Shown here: one piece after another, positions 21,055-31,709 of the stretch
Layout: every line of letters begins with the position of its first letter
How positions within the stretch are numbered: position 1 is the first letter of the stretch
Assembly (NCBI RefSeq): GCF_026213295.1
Contig: NC_079423.1
Span: forward strand, 20,036,288 to 20,100,287
Origin: Gadus chalcogrammus
Lineage: Eukaryota > Chordata > Actinopteri > Gadiformes > Gadidae
DNA length: 64,000 nucleotides
Reading direction: 5' to 3'
Made by a program: the position numbers and the translations under genes
Notes under the pieces: generated by a model
Database searches by the model: none
Told to the model about the DNA's origin: nothing
The model's input: only the letters and a program-made list of their open reading frames with translations

Positions 21055-22842
21055 CTAGTAATTATTATACTCACCTGGGCGTTGGAGCGGGTTCTTCATG
21101 GTGTGGGGGGCGTGGACTGGTTCCATGGGCGGGGCCGACGGTTTGGCCTCGTCGCTGTGTTTCTTTCTGCAATATTTCTCCTGATGACCAATCTTTTCGC
21201 AGTAATAGCATCTGAGGGGTTCGTCACGTGTGTCTTTTCCATACCAGTCGCTGTGGTTATGGTTTTCTGTTTTATGAAAATCTTTAACGTGACTTTCTTT
21301 CGAATTAAAGTTGTGTTGGTCTCGGTCGTTCTCATTAGTGCGTTCTCTGTACACCTGGGTCTGTTTTTGGAACGGTCTTTTGTTCCGTTCTTTGTAGTTG
21401 TGTTGTAGAAACATTCCTGCTTGATGGTTACTTTGGTTAGTTTTCTTTTTATCTTTAAACATGCCTAAGCGTTCCATATTAGCCAATTGTGTGGTTTAGT
21501 TGAGTTAGTGTTTTTTCCTGCCATTGCAAATCAGTTAGAATGAGGAGAGAGCGAGTTTGTGGGTTAAGGCAGTTTATAAACGTTTGTACAGTAAACATCA
21601 TATTTGAGTCCATTGTTATTCCAGCGCTTTCCTCCCATATGTGTTTAAAACGTTGAGAAAAATCTACGGGGGCTTCATCTGGTTTCTGTATGTAGAGTAA
21701 CAATGGAAAAGTCAGCTTGACTGGATGCTTCGGCTTTTACCACTCTTTCACAGACTGTGTCCAACCAAATGTCTAGGGAGATGTTGTTTCCCCTTTCTTC
21801 TGATCCCCATTCGGCTCTTTGAGGGACATGAAACAATTCTCAAACTAACTGCCATTTTGAACCGTATGCCAATTTTAGAATGATTAACACGTCTCCTGGT
21901 AATGGACTGTAAATTGTACACATTTGATTCAACCAATGTAAAAAAGGTGTTGGCGCGCGAAGGGGATCTGGAGCATCTTTGGCCATTGATTGCGCTTCAC
22001 TTGGTGACCAAGGTTTCAATATCGCGGTGTCGCCTATTGTTATTTTCGGGCATTGCTCAATTTGACACGGCTGTGAAGAGGTTGCAATGGGTATTGTTGG
22101 TGCAGCGTTAGACACTGTACCTGAAGCAACGAGTTGATTCGATTCTATGGATTTTCGGGTGGCGATTGCTATTGCGGCGAGTTCGGTGTCGTCTAGTCCG
22201 TTATCTGTAGGCAGTTTGGGAAACAATCCTGTACAGTCTTGGTTAACGGAAAGTCCTACTTAACGCGCTAGTTTCTGCAATCTGTTTAGGTCTATAACGA
22301 GTTGACGTTGGCTCCATACACAAAGTGTAGCGAGGACGGTTTTGTCTTTTATGTTGTTTTGGGCTGTTTTAATAGCGTCTACTTCTGCGGCTGTTAACTC
22401 TATTTCAGTCATTAATTGATCAACATGTTCTGCATTACTAGTTGCTGTTATGTTCAAAAGAGCTGTTCTATACACTTCTGGCCAATCTGGGTTGATTTGC
22501 ATCGTTTTTTTGAAAATGTTAGACGAAATTTCTGGAGTTAAGTCTTGTTTAGCTGGTTTCGGTATTGGGTGTCGTTTTTTCCGTGCAAATCCATGCATCT
22601 AAACAATTCTGTGTGTAATGAAAATCCCATTTCGGATCTGGTCCAGATGTTATTGTTTCTTTTAATTCTTGTAGTTTGCAAGAATCAAAAGAACCACCTA
22701 TTGGCCAACAGCCATCTGTCCATTCGTACACATCATAAGTAAATGGAAAGACCGAGTATATGCCTTCTTCTCTTGTCGTGGCAATTTCTCTATCAGAGTT
22801 TGCGTCTAAGACAGATGAGATATTTAGATGCAAAAAGCACAC
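21055..22842 (-). pseudogene. Retroviral gag: capsid and nucleocapsid, broken
   Basis: Four minus-strand frames cover it: 22842-22549, 22598-22260, 22226-21840 and 21703-21479, then nucleocapsid at 21486-21055. The capsid part has the major-homology-like RFKHIWEESAG segment near 21650. The nucleocapsid has one CCHC zinc knuckle (CYYCEKIGHQEKYC) in a basic, Gln-rich context and ends at UAG. At least three frameshifts or stops separate the pieces. The 5' part lies beyond the LINE insertion, at 25806-26050. Confidence 0.8.
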
Positions 22843-22849
22843 AATACTG

Positions 22850-23030
22850 TTGACAATTAGTGGTCATATATATTTGTAATAAAAGTACGAACAAAGATAC
22901 ATCACAACATGCATCAACAAACAACATAACAGGCAAACATTACAATAATCTGAGGCCTCAGATGGGAGCTTCTCGTTGTGTCTTACTTCATACTCTAAAG
23001 GTACGCTCAGACAAGTCCATTGAGTGTTCG
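22850..23030 (-). repeat. LTR-like fragment, inverted partner of 7400-7560
   Basis: On the minus strand it repeats GAGAAGCTCCCATCTGAGG, ATGTTGTTTGTTGATGCATG and the T-rich tail found on the plus strand near 7405-7550. It separates the two gag blocks together with the LINE. Confidence 0.55.
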
Positions 23031-23299
23031 AATCAATGAGTTCTTATTCACTTCGGTAGGCTTCTGGAGGGGGTCATCTGGTACCAAAAGCCTTTGTGTA
23101 CCAGATGGTTATCTTTACAACTGAAGCTGCCCTGGATGCCATTGGAGGGGGTAGCGGCCATGCCATGTAACCCTCTGGCTTTGTTGACGCTAGCCAGGGG
23201 GTCGAGGAACAGGCCCATACATCAAAGGATTGCATGGAAGATGATTTACAACACACGAAAACATAGGAACAGGCAGGCAATAAAATGCATCACACGACC

Positions 23300-25795
23300 T
23301 TAGAAGGTTCACACTTTAGATGACCCATAAGGAGAGGAGAAGGCAGGCAATATATGCATCACACAAAATAGTAGGTTGTTTGTTATTGGACTTCTGTGCT
23401 AGTCATGGATTATCCATAACAAACACCATGTTCGAACATAAGGGTGCTCATAAGTGTACCTGGTACCAGAGTACCCTAGGCCGAAGATCGATGATCGATT
23501 TCGTGATCGTGTCATCTGATCTGAGGCCGCATGTTTTGGACACTCGGGTAAAGAGAGGGGCGGAACTGTCAACCGACCACCATCTGGTTGTTAGTTGGAT
23601 CAGGGAATGGGGGAAATTTCCGGATAGACCTGGTAAGCCCAAACGAGTAGTGTGGGTGAACTGGGAACGTCTGGAGGAGGCCCCCGTCCTAGGTATCTTC
23701 AACTCACAACTCCGGCAGGGCTTTTCTGGCATTCCTGTGTAGGTTGGGGGCATTGAGCCGGAGTGGGCGGTGTTCAAAGCCTCCATTGCTGAAGCTGCGG
23801 TGGCTAGCTGTGGCCTCAGGGTCTTAGGCTCCTCAAGGGGCGGTAACCCTCGGACACCGTGGTGGACACCGGTGGTCAGGGAAGCCGTCCGACTGAAGAA
23901 GGAGGCCTTCCGGGATTTAATATCCTGGAGGACTCCTGACTCGGTTGCAGGGTACCGACAGGCTCGAAGGGCTGCAGCGGCTGCCGTGGCGGAGGCTAAG
24001 CAGCGGGTGTGGGAGAAGTTCGGAGAGGCCATGGAGAAGGACTTTCGGTCGGCACCAAAGTGTTTCTGGAAGACTATCCGGCACCTCAGGAGGGGGAAAC
24101 GGGGAACCATCCAAGCTGTGTACAGTAAGGATGGGACTCTGTTGACCTCAACTGAGGAGGTCGTTGGACGTTGGAAGGAACACTTTGAGGAACTCCTGAA
24201 TCCGAATAACACGCCCTCTATGTTGGAGGCAGAGCTCGAGGTTGATGGTGTTTCGTCGTCAATTTCCCTGGTGGAGGTCACTGAGGTAGTCAAACATCTC
24301 CGCAGTGGCAAAGCCCCAGGGATTGATGAGATCCAGCCAGAAATGCTAAAGGCTCTGGGTGTTGAGGGGCTGTCATGGTTGAAACGCCTATTCAACATCG
24401 CGTGGGAGTCGGGTACAGTGTCAAAGGAGTGGCAAACCGGGGTGGTGGTTCCCCTGTTCAAAAAGGGGGACCAGAGAGTGTGTGCCAATTACCGGGGTAT
24501 CACACTTTTCAGCCTCCCTGGTAAAGTCTACTCCAAGGTGCTGGAAAGGAGGGTTCGGCCGATCGTCGAACCTCAGATTGAAGAGGAACAATGCGGTTTT
24601 CGCCCCGGACGTGGAACTATGGACCAGCTCTTCACTCTCGCAAGGATCCTGGAGGGGGCCTGGGAGTATGCCCATCCGGTCTACATGTGTTTTGTGGATC
24701 TGGAGAAGGCGTATGACCGGGTCCCCCGGGAGAAACTGTGGGAGGTGCTGCGGGAGTATGGGGTAAGGGGGTCTCCTCAGGGCCATCCAATCTTTGTACT
24801 CCCAAAGCGAGAGCTGTGTTCGTGTTCTCGGCAGCCAGTCAGTTTCGTTCTCAGTGGGTGCTGGTCTCCGCCAGGGCTGCGCCTTGTCACCAATCCTGTT
24901 TGTGATATACATGGACAGGATATCGAGGCGTAGTTGTGGTGGGGAGGGGTTGCAGTTCGGTGGTCTGAGGATCTCGTCACTGCTTTTTGCAGATGATGTG
25001 GTCCTCATTGGATCATCGGCCTGTGACCTTCAGCACTCACTGGATCGGCTGGCGGCCGAGTGTGAAGCGGCTGGGATGAGGATCAGCACAGCTAAATCTG
25101 AGGCCATGACTCTTAGCAGGAAACTGGTGGATTGCTTACTCCGGGTAGGAAATGAGTCCTTAGCCCAAGTGAAGGAGTTCAAGTACCTCGGGGTGTTGTT
25201 CGCGAGTGAGGGTACTATGGAGCGTGAGATTGGCCGGAGAATCGGAGCAGCGGGGGCGGTATTGCGTTCGCTTTACCGCACCGTTGTAACGAAAAGAGAG
25301 CTGAGCCGCAAGGCAAAGCTCTCGATCTACCGGTCGATCTTCGTTCCTATCCTCACCTATGGTCATGAGGGCTGGGTGATGACCGAAAGGACGAGATCGC
25401 GGGTACAAGCGGCCGAGATGAGTTTTCTCAGAGGGGTGGCTGGCGTCTCCCTTAGGGATAGGGTGAGAAGCTCAGCCATCCGTGAGGAACTCGGATTAGA
25501 GCCGCTGCTCCTTTACTTAGAAAGGAGTCAGCTGAGGTGGTTCGGGCATCTGGTAAGGATGCCCACTGGGCGCCTTCCTTGGGAGGTGTTTCAGGCACGT
25601 CCAGTGGGGAGGAGACCTCGGGGAAGACCCAGGACTAGGTGGAGAGATTATATCTCAACACTGGCCTGGGAACGCCTCGGGATCCCCCCGTCAGAGCTGG
25701 TCAATGTGGCCCGGAAAAGGGAAGTCTGGGGCCCCCTGCTTGAGCTGCTCCCCCCGCGACCCGACCCCGGGTAAGCGGATGATGATGAGGATGAG
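23300..25795 (+). mobile_element. Rex3/RTE-like LINE, 5'-truncated
   Basis: Coding sequence from 23320 to 25774 is followed at once by a GATGATGAGGATGAGGATGA tail, typical of Rex3. The endonuclease N-terminus is absent, as is common for 5'-truncated LINEs. It sits within the gag region of the provirus in the opposite orientation. The 23031-23300 stretch upstream could not be assigned. Confidence 0.85.
23320..25774 (+). pseudogene. Rex3-like endonuclease/RT, broken
   Basis: 23320-23742 is the C-terminal part of the endonuclease, with a STDHHLVVS motif. An in-frame TAG at 23740-23742 is followed in the same frame by the RT at 23770. RT motifs are SGKAPGIDEIQPEML, CANYRGITL, EQCGFRPGRGTMDQL, CFVDLEKAYDRVPR, then after a one-base frameshift near 24770, GLRQGCALSPILF and the catalytic LLFADDVVLIG at about 24990. 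The C-terminal segment, with LRWFGHLVRM, ends at 25774. In this family the protein performs target-primed reverse transcription. Two lesions make this copy inactive. Confidence 0.88.
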
Positions 25796-25805
25796 GATGA
25801 AAATA

Positions 25806-26050
25806 GTAACAAAACTTAAGTTCATAGATAGACCAAAAACGTAACAACATGTAGATTTTCCATCACACTCTAACCCTATATCTGCGGGGGATCTTGGTGG
25901 CACTATAGGATCATTTTTTTTCTTACCATAGCGGGTTCTTACCAGTTCCGCTCTTTTTTTAATTTGCTTAGATAGCGTTATTGTCACCTTAGCGTCCCGT
26001 TTTGATGAATGGGGGCCCATTTTACTCTTCCTTATGATTGTGGGAGTCAA
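25806..26050 (-). pseudogene. Retroviral gag N-terminus (matrix), cut by the LINE
   Basis: The minus-strand frame has a second methionine at 26020 opening MGPHSSK, which fits an N-myristoylated matrix start, then a Lys/Arg-rich stretch. It is cut at about 25806 by the tail of the Rex3-like LINE and the frame resumes beyond it at 22842. The matrix identity is inferred from position and the MG start only. Confidence 0.5.
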
Positions 26051-28051
26051 ACGTTCTTTTGGAAAGAAAACACAAACAAATTAATACAAATAAAGGAATA
26101 CACACACAGCTGATACAACAGATAGGGATATACGAAACAAAACACAATCACTTTTGTTATAGTTTTACGTCATGAATTATTTAATGCTAAAAGTAGGATA
26201 TGTTAATGTTGTTTAATAATTTTAAAACATGTGGAACTCAATATAAATGGAGACCACAGATCTGTTTGATAAAGAAACAAAGAAATGTTACCTAACTGAA
26301 TGATATTAATATATTTTGTACAAATTTGTAAATCAGAGTAAAGTCAATGTCTCAAAGGAGCCCGATTTATTTATTTCTATGTTAGTTTCAGGGTACTCAT
26401 TCGTGGTTTGTCAATCGAACCTGTTTGAAGAATAAACTTCTGTAGAGTTGAATTGTCCTCTGGCTCTGGATCAGTGTCCTGAACTGCTACGTTTTTCGGG
26501 CATTCGTTCCTTGGACATTGCTATTTATCTGAAAAAAAATCTATACGATCTCTCAGATCATATTAATACAACTCAGCAGTAAATCTATTACAATCGCATT
26601 CATATACATTTAGAATTTCGGGACGGCGTAAAACTGCTTCTCCAGCACTGTGGAGAGAAGAAGGGTCTACAAGAGGTTGTCGACAACATGAAAGCAAAGC
26701 ATGGAAAGAAAGGATAGAAATACGGCGCGAAAAATACATAACATAACAATTGGGATGAAACACAACGATGTTCTTTATATATTTTTTCTTTTCACAACCG
26801 AGGGGGGCCTATTCCCTCAGTTGTTTCAGTGCCATACTTACCTGCTGGCACTGTTTGCGTCCGTAAAGGCCGGACGTTATTTCTCCATTATATTTAGTTT
26901 TACCACTTTAACCACTGAACAGTGGTTAAATCAAATTTTCCGCCGTCGTTGGTGTCTTTAGGTTGGGAGGCTCCTCTATTTTGTGTATATTTCATTCAGG
27001 CTCAAACAACATGAGGCCACTCAATTCATCCTACTTGGTCTTCCCGTGGGTGCAATCATCGCCCCTATTTGAAATAGATCTCTTGTCTATATTCATCATA
27101 CCAGTGAAAGGTCTGCCAGTGCAAAAACGGCGTTCAAAGGTCCGGGTCAGAATTGTATAACTTCCGAGGGACATACACTACCCATTGACCTGAGGTCCAA
27201 GACTGGTTGGCCGTATGTGGGGTCCCAAACTGTTTTATTACTAGGTTACTTACTGGATGGGCTTTACTTGGGATTCACACCAACGTAACTCTTGTAATGT
27301 ACGTAGTTCTTTGGAGGGTTATTACCCTTAATGAGAGTACTCAAAACGTCCTCCACCAACACCCCTGCATACGTCACATAACGAGAGAGAGTCTGCAGTG
27401 CGGAATCTTGCTAATGATCCACAAGGCACAAGCTTTCCATTCGTAGGAACAAACAGTCTACTACTGGCCAATCCTTGATGCCTACGTAGTACGGATTATC
27501 AATTCGTAGGGATTCCTAATTCTTGGATATTTTAGCAAAAAATATCAGACAGAGCCTCCGCCTAAATAAGAATTTAAATGAAACCTCATGCTTTTAGATC
27601 GGTCTTCCCGAGGGCGTTATCTTAACCCTTATATAAAATAAACCACTAGTTTACATTCATCATACCAGAGGCAGGCAACTATGTCCACTTATCCCCTCTT
27701 TCTTTTTAATTTACGAAGTTTCTGGAGGGATTATTACCCTTAATATGAGTCGTATTTTAGCGAGTAGAGTAAATACAAAGGAGTTACCAATAGTATTGTA
27801 CATCTGCTCATAGGAATCTCAAAACGTTGCAGTCCAAGGCCGTTATAAACCTCCGCCAACACCCCTGCATGTCACATTACGAAGTGAGCTGAATAGTTGT
27901 TTTAGTGCTAATCGCCTCCAAAGGTCCGGGTCAGATACTATTCGCATGTGTTTATCTATTTTCCAAATTCCGGATCCCGTCAGAGGGTCAGAATGGCAAG
28001 ATAGTCATTTAAAAAAAACATAACTTACCAGTCTGATGATCTCATATTGGG
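26051..28051 (-). other. Proviral leader between primer site and gag
   Basis: A 2-kb region without a credible gene. Several blocks recur in it: TTATTACCCTTAAT at 27318 and 27729, CACCCCTGCAT at about 27360 and 27860, and AAAGGTCCGGGTCAGA at 27136 and 27917. It should contain the packaging signal and splice donor, which I could not place. Confidence 0.55.
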
Positions 28052-28069
28052 ATCCTGCCGACAACGCCA
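28052..28069 (-). promoter_or_regulatory. Primer binding site, tRNA-Ser (one mismatch)
   Basis: The minus strand reads TGGCGTTGTCGGCAGGAT, 2 bp downstream of the LTR end. It matches the complement of the 3' end of tRNA-Ser (AGA-type) at 17 of 18 positions, as I recall that tRNA. Confidence 0.75.
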
Positions 28070-28554
28070 TTTGATGAAGAGAAAGTTCTCTCACGGACAC
28101 GTCGGACAGCGAAATATTTGATTTAATCTTAAGGCATGATCATGGGAAAAGTACTGGCAGCAAAGTTTACCAAGGATACATTCAGCGAGACAATAGGTGA
28201 ACAAGATTCTTATAGGCAGACGTTTTCATTGTGGGTAGGGAGTGGGAGTGACCTTAGGCCAAGTAAATTTGTAATACAATAGGTGGATATGGGACATGTC
28301 TGCCGGTCTGTAAGACATGGCTGTAAACAGTTTACACAACAAAGAAGTCAGTCGATTGGCCTGGGCCCTGTACCACGAAGCTCGCTTAGAGGGTTAGCGA
28401 GGTATGTTGAGCTCCAAGCCTGGGTTAGTTGTACCACGAAAGTCGATCTCTTTTAGCGTCGCTGTATCACCATGGTGACTTATGCTCGCAACCAAACCTG
28501 GTCGGGAGCAGTTTTTCGGCTTAGTCTAGCCGGAGATCGGCTACTTAAATCGGC

Positions 28555-28797
28555 GTGCGCAGCTTCCTAGCCCCTCCTCTGACAATGGCGTCACCATTTG
28601 TGGGTGTTTCCGTGGACCCCGGCGCACTTCTCGTACAGGCGTCTCTCCGGAGACAGAGGGTTTTACGGGACAGAACCGATCCCTTGGCATTGTCTGACGA
28701 TATTCAGATTTCAGACTTTATTGTCATTGTGCAAACAACGAAATTGGGGTTCTTCATGAGAGATACCGATTCTCATCAGAGGGTGTTCGTTATTTGA
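28555..28797 (+). pseudogene. N-terminal remnant of Harbinger transposase
   Basis: Same remnant as at 9145-9387 but on the plus strand. The likely start is at 28585 (MASPFVG), followed by SLRRQRVLRDRTDPLALSDD. It closes before any catalytic motif. Confidence 0.65.
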
Positions 28798-28860
28798 TCG
28801 TCCTTTTTGACCTTATGTAGACAATGATTACTGTTGCGCATTGTGTCTCCGTGACAGTGC

Positions 28861-28922
28861 GCTAGAGTGGAGGTAGCACGTCAGTCTTGAATTTCTGCGC
28901 GGGGGGTTCGACTCCCAAGTGT
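28861..28922 (+). other. tRNA-like segment
   Basis: Contains GGTAGCACGTC and GGGGGTTCGACTCCC about 35 bp apart, like polymerase III A and B boxes. No acceptor stem, so not a functional tRNA. Confidence 0.45.
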
Positions 28923-29088
28923 TGCAAATTTATGTGAAGCTTAAAAAGTCCTAATTCTCATGCATATGGAATACTTATTCACTAAAGCTTATGGAATTAT
29001 ATTTTTGTGCTTATTTCGAACTTGAACCCATATTTTCAAGGCCGTGCTGGCACCACATCTATGGGCGTAAAATGCATGATGAAAGTCC

Positions 29089-29162
29089 GGCGAAATTGAA
29101 CCCCGGTCGCTGGCGTTCGGGTCTTATACCAATCCATTACGCTAGAGCCGCTACCTCTCAGC
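29089..29162 (-). other. Second tRNA-like segment in the same element
   Basis: On the minus strand GAGAGGTAGCGGCTCTAGCG and TAATGGATTGG are followed by GGGGTTCAATTTC, an A/B-box layout. It faces the first tRNA-like segment. The copy in the 3' LTR (about 8820-8860) has lost the A-box half. Confidence 0.4.
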
Positions 29163-30821
29163 GGTTGAAAACATGCCATGCATTTCTTAAATAGGGTGTA
29201 TTTAAAGTGAATTCCCTAAATGATAGAATAAGGCAGGATGGACGTTGCTTATGCATTTTAAATCATCATCATTCTATTTGGATTAATGGCGAACAATTCT
29301 GCATTTGGCATAGTTATTTTACAGACAATATGCAGAATATTTTCACATATACGCATATAGACTGCTTGATCTATCGTAAAGGTGAGAAAAATGACGCAAA
29401 AAACGCCCCTTTCACGTGAACGCGCACTGAACCTAAAGCGGAAAACCTGGTTCAACTAATTTAATCTAAAGTGAGCTTCGTGGTACCATTTAACTCTGAT
29501 TGCGAGTTGCGGCTCTGTCGAGCCAGGTTTTCCCAAGAAAGCCTGGGTATGTTCAGCGAGCTTCGTGGTATAGGGCACTGGTCTCAACACCAGACTGACT
29601 GGCTCCAGTGGGAACTCAAATACAAATTAATTTAATCTCTCTCAGTTAAAAGAGAGGAAGGGATGTGTTTTAAGTTACAGGGAGAATGTATACAGATTCT
29701 TCTAATGTGCATAATAATTATATAAACAAGGTTAATATAATTTGTATATGATTGTATATTTATAGTTATGATTGATATTTCCACGACATTTAGTAGGCCT
29801 AAGAGAGAAACAGGAAATCAAAACGTGCTGAAAGTAAACAAATCCCGCATGGGCTCAGACGTCATGAGACGCTCGTAATCCTTAAAGGGACAGCGATCCC
29901 TGAACCACCAAGACAGTAAACGACATGCCTAACACAATTGAAAGAACAACACATAAGAAAATACTGTAGGTGAATTATGTTACACTCACTACAACCCATT
30001 AAATAGGGTATGATTTCTAGATGTCATGGCAACGTCCGCTCGCGACACTGGACTTGCGATCGAGGCATCGACGCGGACGTTCATTCACATAGCCAAAAAC
30101 AAGAGAATAGATGGCTAGATAAAATAAACATCAAGAAATACAATTCTAAAAAGAACAGATGAAGCAGCTACAATTTTTCCTTCGCGGTTTGCCTACAGAG
30201 CACCGCACCTGCATTTAATGTATCCGTGTATTGTCACAATTTCTCAGTATCAAAGGTGAAAGTAGAAACGGGTTGCCAAAAGCTATCATATTGTTAGTTA
30301 TCACAGACAATTTTAAGTAGAAACGGGTGGCCAAAAGCTGTCATTTGTTAGTTATCACAGACAATTTTCAACAATGAATGATCTGTACGGAGCTCCATAA
30401 GGGACATTAGGGAGAACGCTCCCGGACAGAACCTTAGTTTGGAAGTCATGCTGACACGACAAATAGCCTACTTCCAATAGAAATACAAAATTTAGAAAAT
30501 AGGCCTACGTTTCCCTGATCACGTTTCAATAGATTAAATAACGTGACAGTGTCACGTATTTTCGTGAGACCAGGTTCGAGCGTGTGCATGGGTTGAATTG
30601 GGTGTGTCTCACGCCGAATGGATGAGACATGCAAGCCCTGTACTTACGTGACACAAACCAGCACCAACGAAAGGTTTTCTCCCGCTTGAGATGACGTCTT
30701 TCTTTATAGGTTCATGGGTCTGATGCGCCGATTTCCCATGCTGATATCCCCGGAGATTCTCGGGCATCTTAGACAATTTGGCTATAGATTGTCTCATTAC
30801 ACGCTAAATAATATAATTATA

Positions 30822-30822
<1 letters not shown>

Positions 30823-30872
<50 letters not shown>

Positions 30873-30898
30873 TAGGCAATATATATATATATATATAT
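30823..30898. repeat. TA microsatellite, interrupted
   Basis: A run of TA dinucleotides, interrupted by GAATTAGGCA, then a second TA run. Confidence 0.9.
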
Positions 30899-30964
30899 AG
30901 CATTTGTGGTTTTGGCATAACATAACTAGGGTGCACTGTACTATCTGCGCACACCCATTCTGAA

Positions 30965-31018
30965 GCCTCTCTCTCACTCTCTCTCTGTCCCTCCCTCTCT
31001 CTCTTTCTCTCTCTCTCG
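30965..31018. repeat. CT-rich microsatellite
   Basis: CTCTCT runs with occasional CCCT or TTT interruptions. Confidence 0.8.
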
Positions 31019-31709
31019 TACCGTTTTGTGGAGCACGTTAATTGTCTGAGAACACTCCCATTCAGAATGCATTGGTTTACATTTCGTTCTGTGTAGCACG
31101 CAAAAAGTCGGACTATCGTGCTCTGGAACACGCTTCAATAGATTAAAGTTTGTGCGCATCGGCACGAAATCGCGTGATACCGGGTTGGAACAGGTGAGAT
31201 TTCGCGTAACTGGTATTGCTGAAGCAACATCTATTCGAGTAGGATTGGTATTTACAAAAAAATGTATCACTAATGAATTCACATAACAAACATGGTACAG
31301 TTGGCTGGAACTACAGCAAACAGGTGAGAATGATGAGATTGCTCGTTTTCCATTACAAGTGGACTGGTATTACTGTTGCTATATGGTAGAGATGATCTAA
31401 ACATGCAATATAGTTTACTAGAAGTTAATTATAAGGTTTTGTGATGATAGTGGTAGGCTACTCCTCTTCTGAGGATATATATATATCCTCCGAAGATGAT
31501 AGATAGATGACATGACATCGTTCTCAACAAACTAGCTTAGCCTAAAGCTCATCAGTTTTACCTATGGGATTACTCTACAGCAGACGTTCTTCACTTCGTT
31601 GGGCATAGTGGCACAATTCCCACAGTTGCACCTAGGTAGTAGAGATGTTATAAGTTATAATGGTGTATTTTGATGGACAAAAGTAGTCAACAATATGCCA
31701 TGTCGGGAC

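Larger units (their letters stand above)
28364..29577. mobile_element. Non-autonomous PIF/Harbinger inside the 5' LTR, reversed
   Basis: Starts GGCCCTGTACCACGAAGC and ends with the reverse complement of TGCCCTATACCACGAAGC, flanked by CTG at 28361-28363 and 29578-29580. It is the same element as 8405-9565, at the same LTR position, but in the opposite orientation between identical flanks. Confidence 0.88.
8113..29788 (-). mobile_element. Endogenous retrovirus, full-length but decayed (gamma/epsilon-like)
   Basis: Two direct LTR copies (8113-9773 and 28072-29788) bound the element, each TG...CA in the retroviral sense, with a perfect 5-bp target duplication TTTAG at 8108-8112 and 29789-29793. 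Read on the minus strand the order is 5' LTR, primer site (28069-28052), leader, gag, pro, RT, RNase H, integrase, env, polypurine tract (9790-9774) and 3' LTR. gag and pro share a frame across a single UAG, and env has a CX6CC transmembrane subunit, both gamma/epsilon-retrovirus traits. All genes are broken by stops, frameshifts, deletions and insertions: a Harbinger nest at 14407-19811, a Rex3-like LINE at about 23300-25795, and a Harbinger element in each LTR. It cannot produce virus. Confidence 0.92.
28072..29788 (-). repeat. 5' LTR of the provirus, with a reversed Harbinger insertion
   Basis: Direct counterpart of 8113-9773, about 500 bp of LTR without the insertion at 28364-29577. The outer end is followed by the TTTAG duplication at 29789-29793. 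Confidence 0.9.
29794..31700. other. Non-coding stretch with simple repeats
   Basis: No gene was seen. Related phrases with AATAGATTAAA and GTTCGAGC-type sequence occur near 30520-30580 and 31130-31190, suggesting an old dispersed repeat. TA and CT microsatellites lie between them. Confidence 0.45.

Noticed and set aside
21010..21408. Plus-strand hydrophobic ORF
   Set aside because: Antisense of the retroviral nucleocapsid and protease frames.
23448..24488. 346-codon minus-strand ORF opposite the Rex3-like RT
   Set aside because: Antisense of a long RT coding region with no motifs of its own.
28861..28922. Functional tRNA gene
   Set aside because: A and B box-like motifs are present but the ends do not pair as an acceptor stem.
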